Assembly: GCA_013397455.1 (NCBI GenBank)
Contig: VYZB01000026.1
Coordinates: 1,104,210 to 1,168,209, forward strand
Origin: Crotophaga sulcirostris
Taxonomy: Eukaryota > Chordata > Aves > Cuculiformes > Crotophagidae
Direction of reading: 5' to 3'
Length of the DNA stretch: 64,000 nucleotides
The notes under the pieces are model-generated. The model ran no database searches. It was not told where the DNA came from and saw nothing but the letters and a program-made list of their open reading frames with translations. Position 1 is the first letter of the stretch, and every line of letters begins with the position of its first letter. Below, one piece after another: positions 26,601-38,500 of the stretch. The translations under genes were made by a program, and so were the position numbers.

Positions 26601-27217
26601 GTAGACAGGAATTTCACACCCAATTAAGGAAGAAAATTTACGATTCCAAGAAAGCTAACGTTATGCCTCACCCATATATTTTATTTTTCTTTAGGTCCTT
26701 CACATAGAATGGCTCTGTACGTATAAAAGCAGAGTGTATACGTCTTTTAGGTATATTTATTTTTAGGAATATTTATTTCATTGTTTCCATTTAAGGTAAA
26801 CTGTAAATATAACCCACACAATGAAACAGTTTTAGCATAACGAAGACATGAACCTGAGCACCAATGCCACACTGATTCAGCACACTGGGGCCATCAAAGC
26901 CAGTGGGAATCAGAATAAACCATGTATTATATTTACCCCATTTTTAAGTCCTCTGGAGCCATGAATCACCACTGCCAGATCTGTATATGGACGGCGGTAT
27001 CGCATCAGCCACAAACTCAACCAGAGCATGAAGGAGACCTATCGCTCATCCCCCCCACCGCTCACAGCCAGCAGCTTTGAAAATCAGGCTCTTTACTGTG
27101 GTGATTAAATGCTATTTCAGTGCCTTCATTTAAGCCCCCCCGTTGTGCAAAGTGTGGCCTCCTGTTTTTATTTTATTGCACAAATTTTGTAAGCTTTAAT
27201 GCGTATTAAAATGCAAA
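20613..27217. other. Intronic sequence, nothing recognised
   Basis: The stretch is AT-rich with an (AAATA)n-like run at 22571-22597 and a GC-richer patch at about 25540-25690. A 166-codon plus-strand ORF (25956-26456) shows no recognisable domain and is probably chance. Repeat families are not identifiable by eye. Confidence 0.5.
22571..22597. repeat. (AAAT)n/(AAAAT)n simple repeat
   Basis: Tetranucleotide AAAT units pass directly into pentanucleotide AAAAT units. The run is short and AT-only. Confidence 0.8.
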
Positions 27218-27284
27218 CCCAGCTCCTATTGAAGCGAATGGAAATATCCCCATTGACTTAAATGGAGATTAGATCATGCCCAGG
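27218..27284. repeat. Relic of an ancient palindromic MITE-like repeat
   Basis: Two arms face each other: 'ctcctattgaagcgaatgg' (27222-27240) and 'ccccattgacttaaatggag' (27249-27268), followed by 'attagatcatgccc'. This follows a bird and reptile repeat I recall with arms CCATTGAAGTCAATGG and CCATTGACTTCAATGG ending GATCAGGCCC. It is the better of the two copies in the window. The family name is not known to me. Confidence 0.55.
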
Positions 27285-27754
27285 AACGAGTCCAAAAGCA
27301 ACATTAACTCCGTGAGGCTATACATACCTAAAACTTCCTAATATTCTTTTGTCTGGTTCAAATATAAAATATATATAAAAAAACATGGCTGTTAAACAAT
27401 GCAAGGCAGGTAACATGCCTGTCTAGGGCTTAATTTCATTTTTCTCTTTTTTACTGATGTTTTGAATATACAAATTTACTCTTACATCAAAATGCAGTTT
27501 ATGCAGTGAATATTATGTCTGAGTTCCCAGAGCAGTAAAAGAGAGTTAGAAAGCCAATCCTCAGCAATGCTATTTACAGCGACAATGGATTAGCCCACAA
27601 ACAGTTTTTACCATGTTATTACACACAATATTGTGAATATCACAACCAGCCAGAATTGTGATAAGAACATCAACACATCAACAATTGTAATATATCTGCA
27701 TGTAATAGATAAGTAGGTAGATAATGTACAGGTTTACAACTCATACTGCCCACT

Positions 27755-28605
27755 GCAGGAGAAGATCAGGTTCGAGACCATAAAAAGAACCTGAAGGGGC
27801 ACAAGTTCATGGGATCAGATGAGATGCTTCTACAGGTCCTTAGGGAACTGGCCAATGAAGTTGCTAAGCCACTATCCATAATATTTGAGAAACTGTGGCA
27901 GTCTGGTGAAGTTCCCACTGACTGGAAAAGTGAAAACATAACCCTCATTAATAAAAAAGGAAAAAAATAAGACCCGAGGAAATACAGGCTGGTCAGCCTC
28001 ACATCTGTGTCCACCAAAATCATGGAGAAGATCCTCCTGGAAACTATGCGATGGCACTTGGAAAATACGGAGCAGTTTGTGAAAGCCAACATAGCTTCAC
28101 TAAGGGCAAATCATGCCTGAACAAATTTGGTAGCCTTCTACCAGGGGGGTACATCGTTGGTGGATAAAGGCAACTGAACTTGTGCAAAGCATTTGACACT
28201 GTCTCTCATGACATTCTTGTCTCTAAATTGGGACAGACACAGATTTGATGGATGGACCACTCAATGGATAAGGAATTGGCTGGATGGATTGAGAGCAGCC
28301 ATGAAGAGAAACACTTGGGTGTGCTGGTGGATGAGAAGCTCAACGTGACCTGGAAACGTGCACTTGCAGCCCAGAAAGCCAATCATATCCTGGGTTGTGT
28401 CAAAAGAAGTGTGGCCAGCAGGTCAAGGGAGGTGATTCTGCCTCTTTACTCTGCTCTCATGAGACTCCACCTGTCATACTGCATCCAGCTTCGAGGACCC
28501 CCAAAATAAGGACCTGAACCTGTTGAAGTGAGTCCAGAGGAGGGTCATGGAGATGATCAGAAGGCTGGAGCACCTCTCCTATGAAGACAGGCTGAGAAAG
28601 GGCTG
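27755..28605 (+). mobile_element. CR1 LINE fragment: decayed reverse transcriptase with internal deletion
   Basis: The translation, in shifting frames, follows CR1 ORF2 reverse transcriptase. Blocks are GSDEML..VLRELANEVAKPLSIIFE, then GEVPTDWK, then KYRLVSLTSV, then KHLTLS (a frame-shifted AFDTVSHD region), then WTTQWIRNWLDG. It then jumps straight to HLGVLVDEKLN, AAQKANHILGC, REVILPLYSAL and LSYED. The stretch normally between WLDG and the LGVLVDEK block, which includes the catalytic YADD region, is absent, with the join near 28284. Several frameshifts and stops occur. It is 5' truncated and also lacks the 3' UTR and terminal repeat. It is antisense to the host gene and not mobile. Confidence 0.92.
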
Positions 28606-31600
28606 TAAATGACATCCGCTTATGGAAGAAACATCCACCACACAATGGTTTAGACCAAGCACAGTCATTTGGTCTAAAATCCAGATCAAGTATGTATGGA
28701 AACTTCCTCTGACCTTTGAGGTCTTGGGCCACCCAACATCCCAATCAAAGCCAGGGATACTTGTGTGACTTGGATGCACAGTGCCATTTCAGATCAGGTC
28801 TGCCAGGTGTCATTAAATCAGGTGCAGCCCTACCAGCACAGCTTGCATGGGAATCTTAATAGCAGGTTGGGGATGGTGTCCGGCCTTGAGCACCAACCCT
28901 AACCAACCCTGCCTCAGACACTAAAACACAAATGTAACTTCATTTACTACTGGTAGAGAGGAGGCTCAACCAATTAAAAGTGATAATCAAGTTTTGATCC
29001 GGCCAGATTTTTTATCTGAAATTAAAATAATAGGAATAAATAAATATATGTTTTTACATATTTGTAAATATTCATATACATGAATATATTAATATCTATG
29101 AATGTATGAATATTTATTCATAAAATATCCATATATATGAATACCAACAAATATGGATTGTGTGTATATATATTCATATATGTATGAATGATGTGATTCG
29201 AAGGGTAAATGTTGCATACTGAATGAGCAGAGCCACCGACCATAGGGACTGGGTTTTCTTAGGGGTCTCTTCACAGCTCCCTGGGCATCCCAAAGGAGAC
29301 ACCAAGGCTATGGGACTGCTGTCACAAGGGCAGACTTTCCAGTAAAGCAGTATCTTAACAGCACTGGAATAAAGGTACATCTCAGGTTAAGCGTCTGACC
29401 TTCCAGGTTACTTGTATTTTGAGTTTTGAGGTGAGATTCCTCCTTCTTCACCCTCAAAAGACTGAAATTCAGTGCTGTGGGTTTCCTTTGTTTGCTTTAT
29501 TTGGGGCGGGGGGGAAGGCTTATAACTTCACATCAAAATGAGCTATCACTTAAATGCAACATCTTCAAGGTCACTTACACATCAATTTCAGAGCAATTTT
29601 CCAAACATATTATCAAGACACTGAACCAGAGGCTTAGTGAAATAAATTCTCTACCTTCTTCCATTTATGAATTAAATGAAATAAGATTTGCCAACATTTT
29701 CACCTGACTAGGCTTTATTATGGTTTCTGTATCCTCCATCACATCCCTCGATTTATTTAAAGTAATATACATATTCACCTTGCTTTACTATTTTTTGCTT
29801 GAGAAAAAAAAAAAATCTTACATGGATAAACAAAAAACCACAATGGACAACTCTGGAAGAAACATATTGCCTTCAAAAGCACAAATACTATAAAGAAATC
29901 TTCTCATTTATGAATAATCTCTGTCAAAGCTTAACACACTCTATCATTGCCAAACAATGCAATAAAACCTTGCAGTAAAACCAGGCTGAGAGGAGCACTG
30001 ACAGTGACTAAACCACTACCAGGTTCGATTTCCTACTCACTGCAAGTGCTTGAGAATAGCGATACAAACCGCGACACTGTGAGCCCTCATGGTTTGAGCT
30101 GTATCGTTCAACTTTTATGAACATGCTGGCATCCTTTTTCCCAGAAAGATCCTTCCTCTTCAGTCTCAGAGGCACAGCAGAACACGGTGTCTGTTTATGG
30201 GATCAACTTTTTGTTGTTTACTGAACATGTGCCAGCTCAACTTTTCAGCTGAAGTGGCAAGTAAATCAAATGGAAAGTACAATTTCGTCACTGTGGCAGG
30301 TGTTCTCCAAAATTCAGACAGCTCAAGCTTTTATAAAGGTTTGTAGTAAGATCTACTGTGGGAAAATATGCTTAAAGTAACTCAGGAGAACAAGCAGTCG
30401 TATAATTTCATTCTATTGACTACACCTTTTTTTTTTTTTTTAATACTTGTTTTAAAGCACTTGTGGTTACTGGGTTTCCAGCCACACATGAAATACAAAC
30501 TGCAAATTCTCTTCAATATTATAACCTCTCTCTATGTATTTATCTCTCTGTATCTATTTGTCCAACAGCAAATGATGAGTTCTGCCTTGTTTTCTGAGCA
30601 CTATTGGGACTATAAAACTCTTGCATGCCTTGCACCCACCTCTGCAGCCTTACCAACAAAATCAAATATGAGGATGGTACCAGCAGAAATCCTCATGTTT
30701 TTAGCACCAATGATGAAAGCGGTTAATCCTCAATAATAACCCATTTATATGGAGGCACCTTTTCACAAAGGGCCTGGCTAATGCCCAGAGTAACCCAGAT
30801 TTTCTGTACATCCTATGTAGTAGATTAACAAAGAGATCAAAGTCTAACCCATGTGTCCTTTGCTGGGAAGACTGGGAAGCTATTTAAAAAAGAAGGGTTT
30901 GCACCTGGTTATTTTAGAAACCAGATCAGAAGCAGAGCAAAGCCAAAGCAGGAAGAAGAGATGGAGAAGAAAGGCAAAGGATGCTTAAAAGGATCCTGAT
31001 AAAAGTATTCGCAAGGGACTTCTGTGCAGGGTCCTTTTTCTTTACACAGAGCTTTTCTTTTATAGTTCCTGCAGTTAAGAGAGATTGTTTTGGGAATCCT
31101 TCTGCTATTCTGGGAATCCTTCTGTTACTTTTTCTGCCAATCTGCTTCAGCTGTCAAACTGCCCTGGACAGCAAGTGATCCCTCATACTGAAGGAGACAA
31201 TGCAGACCTTACCTAGGCTCAAGTACAGCGTAAACAGACACTGGCTGTTCTGATGGATCTCAGCACTGGGGAATGCTGGCCTGGAATGGTTGGCCAGAGA
31301 AGACAAGGGTCCATTTGGAATATTCCACCTAGTAAATGTCTTTCATATTTTAGTTATATATATTATACTGGAAATAGAGTATTAATAAAGATTATACTGG
31401 AACAAGAGTCACCTTCCTCGTCATCCCCCTTTCCCCATTGCTGTTTCTTTCAGCCTACAAAAAATGGGCAAAAATACAGAAAGAGTAAGAACACTAACTC
31501 TGAAAACTGCCTTTATCTTTCTCTCTACCCAAACATAAACCCAGAAAAGCTAACAAAAACGAGGATCTCTGAATCGGTTTTAGCAGCCATCCTGGTCTTC

Positions 31601-31719
31601 AATGTGAGCACTGCAGGGAAGAGAGGAGTACGTTGCACAGAGCCAGCACCACAGCACCATTTGACTCCCCTGCACGGCACAGCAGTGTTTCCTCTGCTTG
31701 GAGGTACCATGCATTACTT
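28606..31719. other. Intronic sequence with an AT-rich tract
   Basis: 28606-28930 continues past the CR1 homology without a match I recognise. 29040-29195 is annotated separately. A poly-T run lies at 30427-30442. The start of a 229-codon plus-strand ORF (31253-31942) falls here; it is discussed as a finding and not called a gene. Confidence 0.5.
29040..29195. repeat. AT-rich low-complexity tract with ATATTCATATA-type units
   Basis: Repeated variants of 'tatattcatata' and 'tatgaatatt' occur on both strands, giving many short inverted matches. There is no regular period, so it is called low complexity rather than a satellite. Confidence 0.7.
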
Positions 31720-32080
31720 TGGAGTCTACTTTACAAAGTATGTCAAAATCCTGGAGAACATGCAAAAAAACCAGAGCTCCACAAAAAGTATGAGGAGCAG
31801 ACACAATGATTTACAGGAAGAGAGTTTAAGATTTCAATCTGCTAAGCTTATTATAAAGAAGATGGGGAGGAAACTTGATTTGAAAACCTATGTAAAGTTG
31901 ATGGGGAAATATTACTGGGAAGTGAAGGGCTCTTTAATCTAAGAAAATAAGGTGGAGCGATATCTAATGATTGGAAACTCAAGCCAGGAAAAATAAAATT
32001 AGCAATCAGCTTGATATCCTTCTTTATTATTTATTTTTCTAAAGCTGGTGATTAATTCCCAGAATAATTTCTTCCTATCT
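31720..32080 (+). mobile_element. CR1-type LINE, old 3' portion
   Basis: Ordered blocks match older amniote CR1 3' ends. At 31850-31900 comes 'aagaagatggggaggaaact..gattt', followed by 'gatggggaaatattactgg'. Then come 'agggctctttaatctaa' (31926-31942) and 'gattggaaactcaagcca' (31971-31988). A diverged 'ggtgattaattcccagaata' segment lies near 32047-32066. The translation keeps traces of the ORF2 C-terminus. It is 5' truncated with no terminal repeat visible. The left boundary is approximate. Confidence 0.7.
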
Positions 32081-34534
32081 CTAGACATCTGCAAATGAGG
32101 GCTACAAGCTGTTAGAGGAGAAACATTCCACAGCAAATGTATGCTACGCTTTAGTTAAAGAATGATCGTTCAGTAAAGAGGTACGAAAGTGATATATAAT
32201 AGACAGTGACATAAAAAGGATGAAACCAAATGATCTGATTTCTTCTGACTTTAAGCACTATGGATCTGTGAACACTGTCCAGCTGTTTTCTCCAAGGAGC
32301 TCTGAGAGGGGAGGTTCACTGGAAAGCGCTGGGCTGCACAGCACTCCCAGCCTGTCCAGATCCACTTCCATGGTCACTGTTTTGAAGTACCAACGGCCTC
32401 TACATTGACGTGCCTGTAGATGGGAGAAAATAAACCTAACGAAAAAACAGCTCCTGTTATCTTCTCACTGTCACTTATAATTGCATACATGAAACCAAAG
32501 ACCATGCTCTAGAGATGTGCACAAAGCATTAGAGGCAGTACGTCTGCTGGCTGTGACCACTGGTGAGCCTGGAACAATGTCCACTGTTTCTGCCCAGGCT
32601 GAACACTTGCCAGGATACACCGTAGGGGTGGCAGGCAGTGAACAATGCGATTCCCTTTTGTGCTTGAGGACAAACTCTCAAACGACAAGAGGCTCTCAGG
32701 CAGACAACCTCGTGGCTTTGTACAACCAACCAATTGCCCTTGTGCTTCTTTGAGTGAATTGTCCAGTGGATAAGGGATCTCTAGAAAGCATAAGTTTTGT
32801 CAATATTGTCCATGATGCTGTAGCAAAACATCGCTGCTTTGCAAAGCAACACACTTTGTGTTTTACTGTGAAACACAGACTGGATGCACAGAAACCTGAA
32901 GTTTTATCTACATCATTTGCAGGACTCTTCCCGGGTCCAGAAAATGAAAGTTTATTCTCCGTATAACACTGCTTTGTGTAGAGGGGCCAGGATACACCAC
33001 AGTCAGCATGTCAAAAAAGAGGTGACTTGTTTTGAATCAGGCAGTTTCAAACTACTCAGAATCACAGCATTTTATTTTTTCTTAAGTATGCTTTTAGGTG
33101 TATGCTATCCTTTGGACCGTAGGGAGGCTGAGGAAGACACACCCCACCTCCTTTCACCCTCCATGTTCAGCGGGTGTAAAACCATCTCAAACCGCTCCTT
33201 CTGCTCTGGGCAGAAGTTTTGGTGGCTGCAGCAGAAAAAAATGCAAGAGGGTTTCCTGGAGGCCAAAGTTTAGTTCAGATCACCTGTCAATGTCAAAAAG
33301 ATTAGAATCTCTTGCCATTTGCTTCAAAAAGGACAGGAGTTCAGTTTCCCTTGTTGAACAGACACAAAAGCAGTTCTGGTCGCACATCTAGGTGCAAGAA
33401 TGTCTCTTACATCCCAGACCTCTTTCACTAATGGGGAATTACCTTCCAAAGCAGCCTCTGTGAGACACCTTCTGCACAGATGCTGAGCCTCCGCAGGGAA
33501 ACCACACTGCCATTCCATTCTTCACCAAAGAGGGCCACAAACGTCTGTGGATGGCTGGCAACTGATGGCTGAGAAGCTGATATCTACCAATTTCTACCAT
33601 AAACCACACAGCAAACTCCTGATGCCCTCATCTGAGCTGGCAATCTAGAAGGCCACCGACAAACTGGGTCTGGTTCTTCCATTAACTGAGACCTGAACTT
33701 GCAGACCCGAAGAATTAGCAGAAAGAAAGAAAGGTCAGGACAGGACAGTCCAGTCCTTGACTATACGCTGAATTTAACTGAAGTCTTATTAAAGCAACCG
33801 CAGAGTTTAGGCTTTCTTTTGAAAGCCAAATGAGCAGGCTGAGGAGCTGTCTACTTAGAAATTACCAGATTCTAAGTAATCTTTTGCAAAACATCACTGG
33901 CCCAAAAATCCTGCCCTGCATGTAATTCAAATACTCTCACCTTCTTTAAAACTTCGGGGGTTTTGTAACGGTCTTATTTTGTGTGGAAGACAGTAGACTG
34001 CTCCTGCAACTTTCTTTGATCTTCCCTTTCTTATTTCCCAACATGTAGCCCAACAGCATACATCTTTCACCAAAACCAATCATCAGTATTCAAAGACAGC
34101 TCACAACTAAGCTGACTCTCTCCTAGTATGGCAAAAATATCAACAGAAACTGCCAAGAGCAATCCTAGATGCTTCTAAGTATCCTTCTAATAGGAAAATC
34201 TCATGAGACAGCTGCAGGCTTTGCAAGGGAGGCACCTTACCTACAGCCGTATCTGTGATTGCAAAAAGTGAAATAACTAGAATTCATTTCCATGTTGGAT
34301 TTTTTCCAAAACCCCTTGAGAACCTCACAGTAACTGCAGGAAAAAAATCATTAAGATAGTCAGAATTTCAATTTTTTACCTTGGATAGAGGAAATGGAGC
34401 TCGGGTTCTAGCAGCAAACCTAGCATACACCTTATATGACCATTTTTATATTTCTGTTTCTTTCTCCATGCTCTGTGTGATAATAAATCCAAGGGTCAAA
34501 GAGTATATGGGAATAAGTCAGAGTATGTTAGTGG
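32081..34534. other. Intronic sequence, nothing recognised
   Basis: Composition is mixed, with slightly GC-richer patches near 32520-32740 and 33110-33250. Overlapping short ORFs on both strands match nothing I know. Confidence 0.5.
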
Positions 34535-34880
34535 GAAGGGGAGACAAGGAGGGCATTGCCCTCTACATCAATGATCACCTGGAGTGCACAGAGCTTAGCC
34601 TAAGGATGGCTGAGGAGTCAACAGAGAGGTTATGGGTCAGGATTAAAAGGAAGACAGGGACAGGTGACATTACAGGTTACCAGACCACGAAGAGCGAATG
34701 GATGAGACCTTCTATAGACAGATAGGCACAGCCTTGCGTTCAAAAGCCCTGGTCCTCATGGGGGACCTGACCTAATAGAGGGTGTCCTTGCCCGTGACAG
34801 AGGGGTTGGAAGTAGATGATCTTTAAGGTCCTTTCCAATACAAATTAATTCTAATTCTAAGTGATTCTAAGTGACATTCT
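34535..34880 (+). mobile_element. CR1 LINE: endonuclease fragment joined directly to the 3' UTR
   Basis: 34535-34670 translates to RRGDKEGIALYIN, ECTELSL and LWVRIKRKTGTGDI, matching the CR1 ORF2 apurinic-type endonuclease. After a frameshift, 34700-34767 continues as FYRQIGTALRSKALVLMGD. Then, instead of the rest of the endonuclease and the whole reverse transcriptase, the sequence goes straight to a CR1 3' UTR: 'agaggggttggaagtagatg', 'ctttaaggtcctttcc'. It ends in two near copies of 'attctaagtg', a variant of the usual 8-mer tail. This is an internally deleted, 5' truncated dead copy. Confidence 0.88.
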
Positions 34881-35187
34881 TTTAATCTTGGCGAAGCGTT
34901 AGTTTGATATTTACCTTCAAAAATATCCCACTGGCAGAATACTCCTCTTCAGACAAGAAAACAGAAGGCAGCAGTAAGCTGAGATACACAAGGGACCATG
35001 GCAAACCAGACCTGCACAATAAAAGCCATAAGGCAGATAACCCTCCTATGACCATTGCGAATGGTGTCAGTGACTTGGGTGGTGCTTCCTTTTGGCTCTG
35101 AATAGAGTGAATCAAATAAATGTGCTGTGGCTGCTGCTCTCCGAAGTATAGCTTTTCACGTAAGACATAAAACTCGGGCTCGTATAG
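34881..35187. other. Spacer between two convergent CR1 copies
   Basis: About 300 bp separates the 3' end of the plus-strand CR1 from the 3' end of the minus-strand CR1. No repeat or gene is recognised within it. Confidence 0.6.
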
Positions 35188-35580
35188 AATCATAGAACCA
35201 TAGAATCATAGAATCATTTGGTTGGAAAAGACCTTTGATATCATCAAGTCCAACCCTACCTGTCCTCTGCTAAACCATGTTCCCCAGAAACTTATCTACC
35301 TGTCTTTTAAAGGCCTCCAAGGATGGGGACTCAACAATCTCCTTGGGCAGCCTGTTCCCATGCCTGACCACCCTTTCAGTGAAGATTTTTTTTCTAATAT
35401 CCAGCCTAAACTTGCCCTGGCGCAACTTATGACCATTTCCTCTTGTCCTACATCTTGCCACTCGGGCGAAGAGACCAACACTCCCTTTGCCACAACCTCC
35501 TTTCAGGCAGTTGTAGAGAGTGATCAGGTTTCCCCTCAGCCCCCTCTTCTCCAAGATAAACAACCCCAGCTCCCACCAGA
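35188..35580 (-). mobile_element. CR1 LINE, 5' truncated, intact 3' terminal repeat
   Basis: Read on the minus strand, the frame gives [36 protein letters not shown] and [18 protein letters not shown], the extreme C-terminus of CR1 ORF2. The short 3' UTR follows with 'ggttggacttgatgatatc' and 'ggtcttttccaacc'. It ends in several ATTCTATG/GTTCTATG units (35188-35217). The frame is nearly open for this segment, so it is younger than the other copies. It is truncated near 35580, the normal fate of CR1 insertions, and lies in sense with the host gene. Confidence 0.95.
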
Positions 35581-38500
35581 GTCCTCCAAAGTCATGGTAC
35601 TTTCCGTCAGCTTGCCCTGCCTCGTTTTCCAGGAGATGCTTTGGCTCTAGCCAAGATTCCAGGGAGAAAAGTGGGCAGCCTGGCACCCAGAGGTGCTGAG
35701 ATTTTGGCATCCACCCAGACAGTCCCTTGCTTATTAAACACACAGCTCAAATGCCCTCAGTAGGAGCAAGTATTGCATTCCCCAGATGGTGTGTATGTAC
35801 ATGCACATAAACTGCGGCAGCTCAATTTTAGAGTGTTTTATGATGAGGCGGACTAAGCTCCCTGAAGAGGCGGAGAAAGTCAACATCTTGATAAAGTAAA
35901 TAATGAAACGTTGCAGTACCAATATACACCATGTGATCCCTTGAGGGAAACCACAAGCATGAGCCCTAATGAAATAAGACACAGAAAATAAGGGGCTTGG
36001 CTGTGGACACAACCCTTATGTGCTCATTATGCACTGCAGCGACTTCTACCACTTTATCACACTTACTCATCTCGGTGAAATGCTGTATATATTTACAGAC
36101 AGATATGATATATATAAAAACACGTGCACATACATTTGCAGATACAAATATTCTAAAGAGAAGAGGGCAAAAGGAAAAGTGATTTATTTTTATTTCTGTA
36201 AATGGCCAGACCATAAATACATAGTGTGCTTTCTCTGCATCGATTGCCTTACAAATCCATCATTGTATGCAGTTCAAAGCTTTCATAAACACTTAGCATT
36301 TGAATTTGCATTTCTGAATATTCTAGCTTTTAAAAATGTCCTTGTATTTTATGCTTTAAGTTCTCAAATACTCGGTAATAACAGTGTGGGCTTTGCCTAG
36401 GGCTAATCAATAGAATTATAATTTCTATCTTAAGACAAAAAAGTCTTTTTGTGTATTTATACACAATTTTGAAATGGAGACTATGTTTTCCCCGTTTGAA
36501 ATGCATCAGTACGAGCAAATTGTAAAACTGAGTTTAATTATTTATTTATAATGCAACCTTACCAACGCAAAGCAATATACCCAACCAAACAAAACCCAGG
36601 AAATTATCCCAGATTCAAGAGCATAAGGAAGCATGGCTCCCTCTAATTGAGTTTCCTTCGCTCTTATCTTCTCAAGATCCCTTAGATTGTTTTCCAATTT
36701 TCATTTCCATTTCTTCCATTAAATGGCTCTAACCCATGACCTCCATTTACTGCCACACATTTATCTTCCATTCTTAATTGAGATGCAATATGTCCACTTG
36801 TCCAGTGCCGAGCACTAAAACTTTGACAGCATGCTTGATAAATACTGGCTCCTTCAAGATAGCTTACTTAGAAAAGTGCAATTCAAAACTGAATTCTTGA
36901 ACAGGTAAGTCTGTGCCATTAAACTTGATTTTACCCTATAAACATACCATGGTGAGGACCAAACCCCCAATAACAAACAATAAAATCTTTGGGTTTATTT
37001 GTTTTTTCTGCTACAAGATGGGATTAAATTTGTTTTGGCCCTGAGAGGGTATGGTGTGACAGGGTCAGTGGGAAGAAAATATATAAGGCAGTTTTCAGCA
37101 GTCAATCATTTTTTACTTTCAAATAGAATCATTTTAAATGTAGTGGTTTGCAATCAAAATCCTTCCCCCAAGACTCAGTGCACAGGAATTTTTGAAGGAT
37201 GGTATTGTTTAGAAAATAGTCAGACCTTATACAACATCACTTCAGAAGCTCTTGACTAACATTAATAAAACTCCCAGCATCTAAGTGCTTCTGCATGCAT
37301 TTAACCAAGGGGTAAGCACAGCATCGAGAGTCAGAAATAAAACAGAAGGGAGAGAAAAAAGCTTCAGCTACCAAGCAGTCATTGCAATCTCACGGAGTAA
37401 TGGTAAACTAAAGCAGAAGAGAACTAAACAGCAATATCTTAGCCTCTTGGAGCAGTAAAGTAAAATTAATACAGCACCCCAGGCTACTATTAAATAGTAA
37501 AATTTAACAAAATATATTGTGGTCAGTATTCAAACTCTCAAAATAAACAGATGAATCACTCCATGCTTATTTTAAATGACTGAATGTTTGCACCAGTGAT
37601 ACCAAGTAAAATACAAATTCGCTGTGATCCTGAAGGCGAATGTCCAAGAGGAAAATTTTTCATTCAAAACCATCATATCAGGGACTAGGCTGGAAAGCTC
37701 CACGGCCAAAAATGTCTGAACAGAGCACGCTCCTACTTCATACTCCAGAAGTGTGACCGTGAATGGTGCTGACATACTGCAGACTGCTTTAATTTCAGGT
37801 TATGGCTTGGTAGTGTTAGACCAATAGTTGCATCAGTCTAGGGGAGGCTACATGAACCCCAGGAGGGTGGCTCTGCCCAAAGACTGCCTAGTAACAGCAC
37901 AGCCACGCCACTGCATGAGAGAGACCTAGGCATTTCTCCAAACACTCCCAGAGGTCTCTCCAAAGCAGAAGAAGGTATCCAAGGAAGTAGGAGCACTTTC
38001 AGTAACACCTACAGGTAGCCAGGAACAAGAAATGTGCCCTGCTCTATCTTACTTTCTGAAAGAAGGTGACCAGCAAACCAGCTCTTCTCCCTGTTTTGCT
38101 GTAGGGTCTCCAAAAACTAACTATGGAGTATATTGTTCTGTATGTGTGTCATTTACACACACAGCAACACTGACAATCAGGTATCTATGCAGCTCCCAGC
38201 TGAGCAGAATATTAAACCTTATATTATAGTCATTTATAAGCTGAACGCTATGCTGGAATTCCTCCTGCTGTATCCCTGTGTCTTCATGTCTGATGAACAC
38301 AATTCCACCTCAAGATCATGTCATCCTTCATTGCATGCCCAAGCTGATTCTCAAAGGCTTACGTCTGGATAGCTGTTGGCATTGGGGACAAGTTATCTGA
38401 AAGGATCTCTGTTAACTGGCACTGTGACCATGCCACTGAACGGCAGCACAGACTTTGTCTTAATCTCAGTTTGCAGTTCCAAGAGGAACTCTGCTGTCAG

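Noticed and set aside
28252..28509. 85-codon ORF with a clean protein-like composition
   Set aside because: It is a surviving frame of CR1 ORF2 created across the deletion join, not a host gene.
31355..31420. AATAAAG beside a repeated TTATACTGGAA, LTR-like at first sight
   Set aside because: No TG...CA boundaries or known LTR motifs could be found around it.
34381..34725. 114-codon plus-strand ORF
   Set aside because: Its second half is CR1 endonuclease and its first half is unrelated upstream sequence without a signature.
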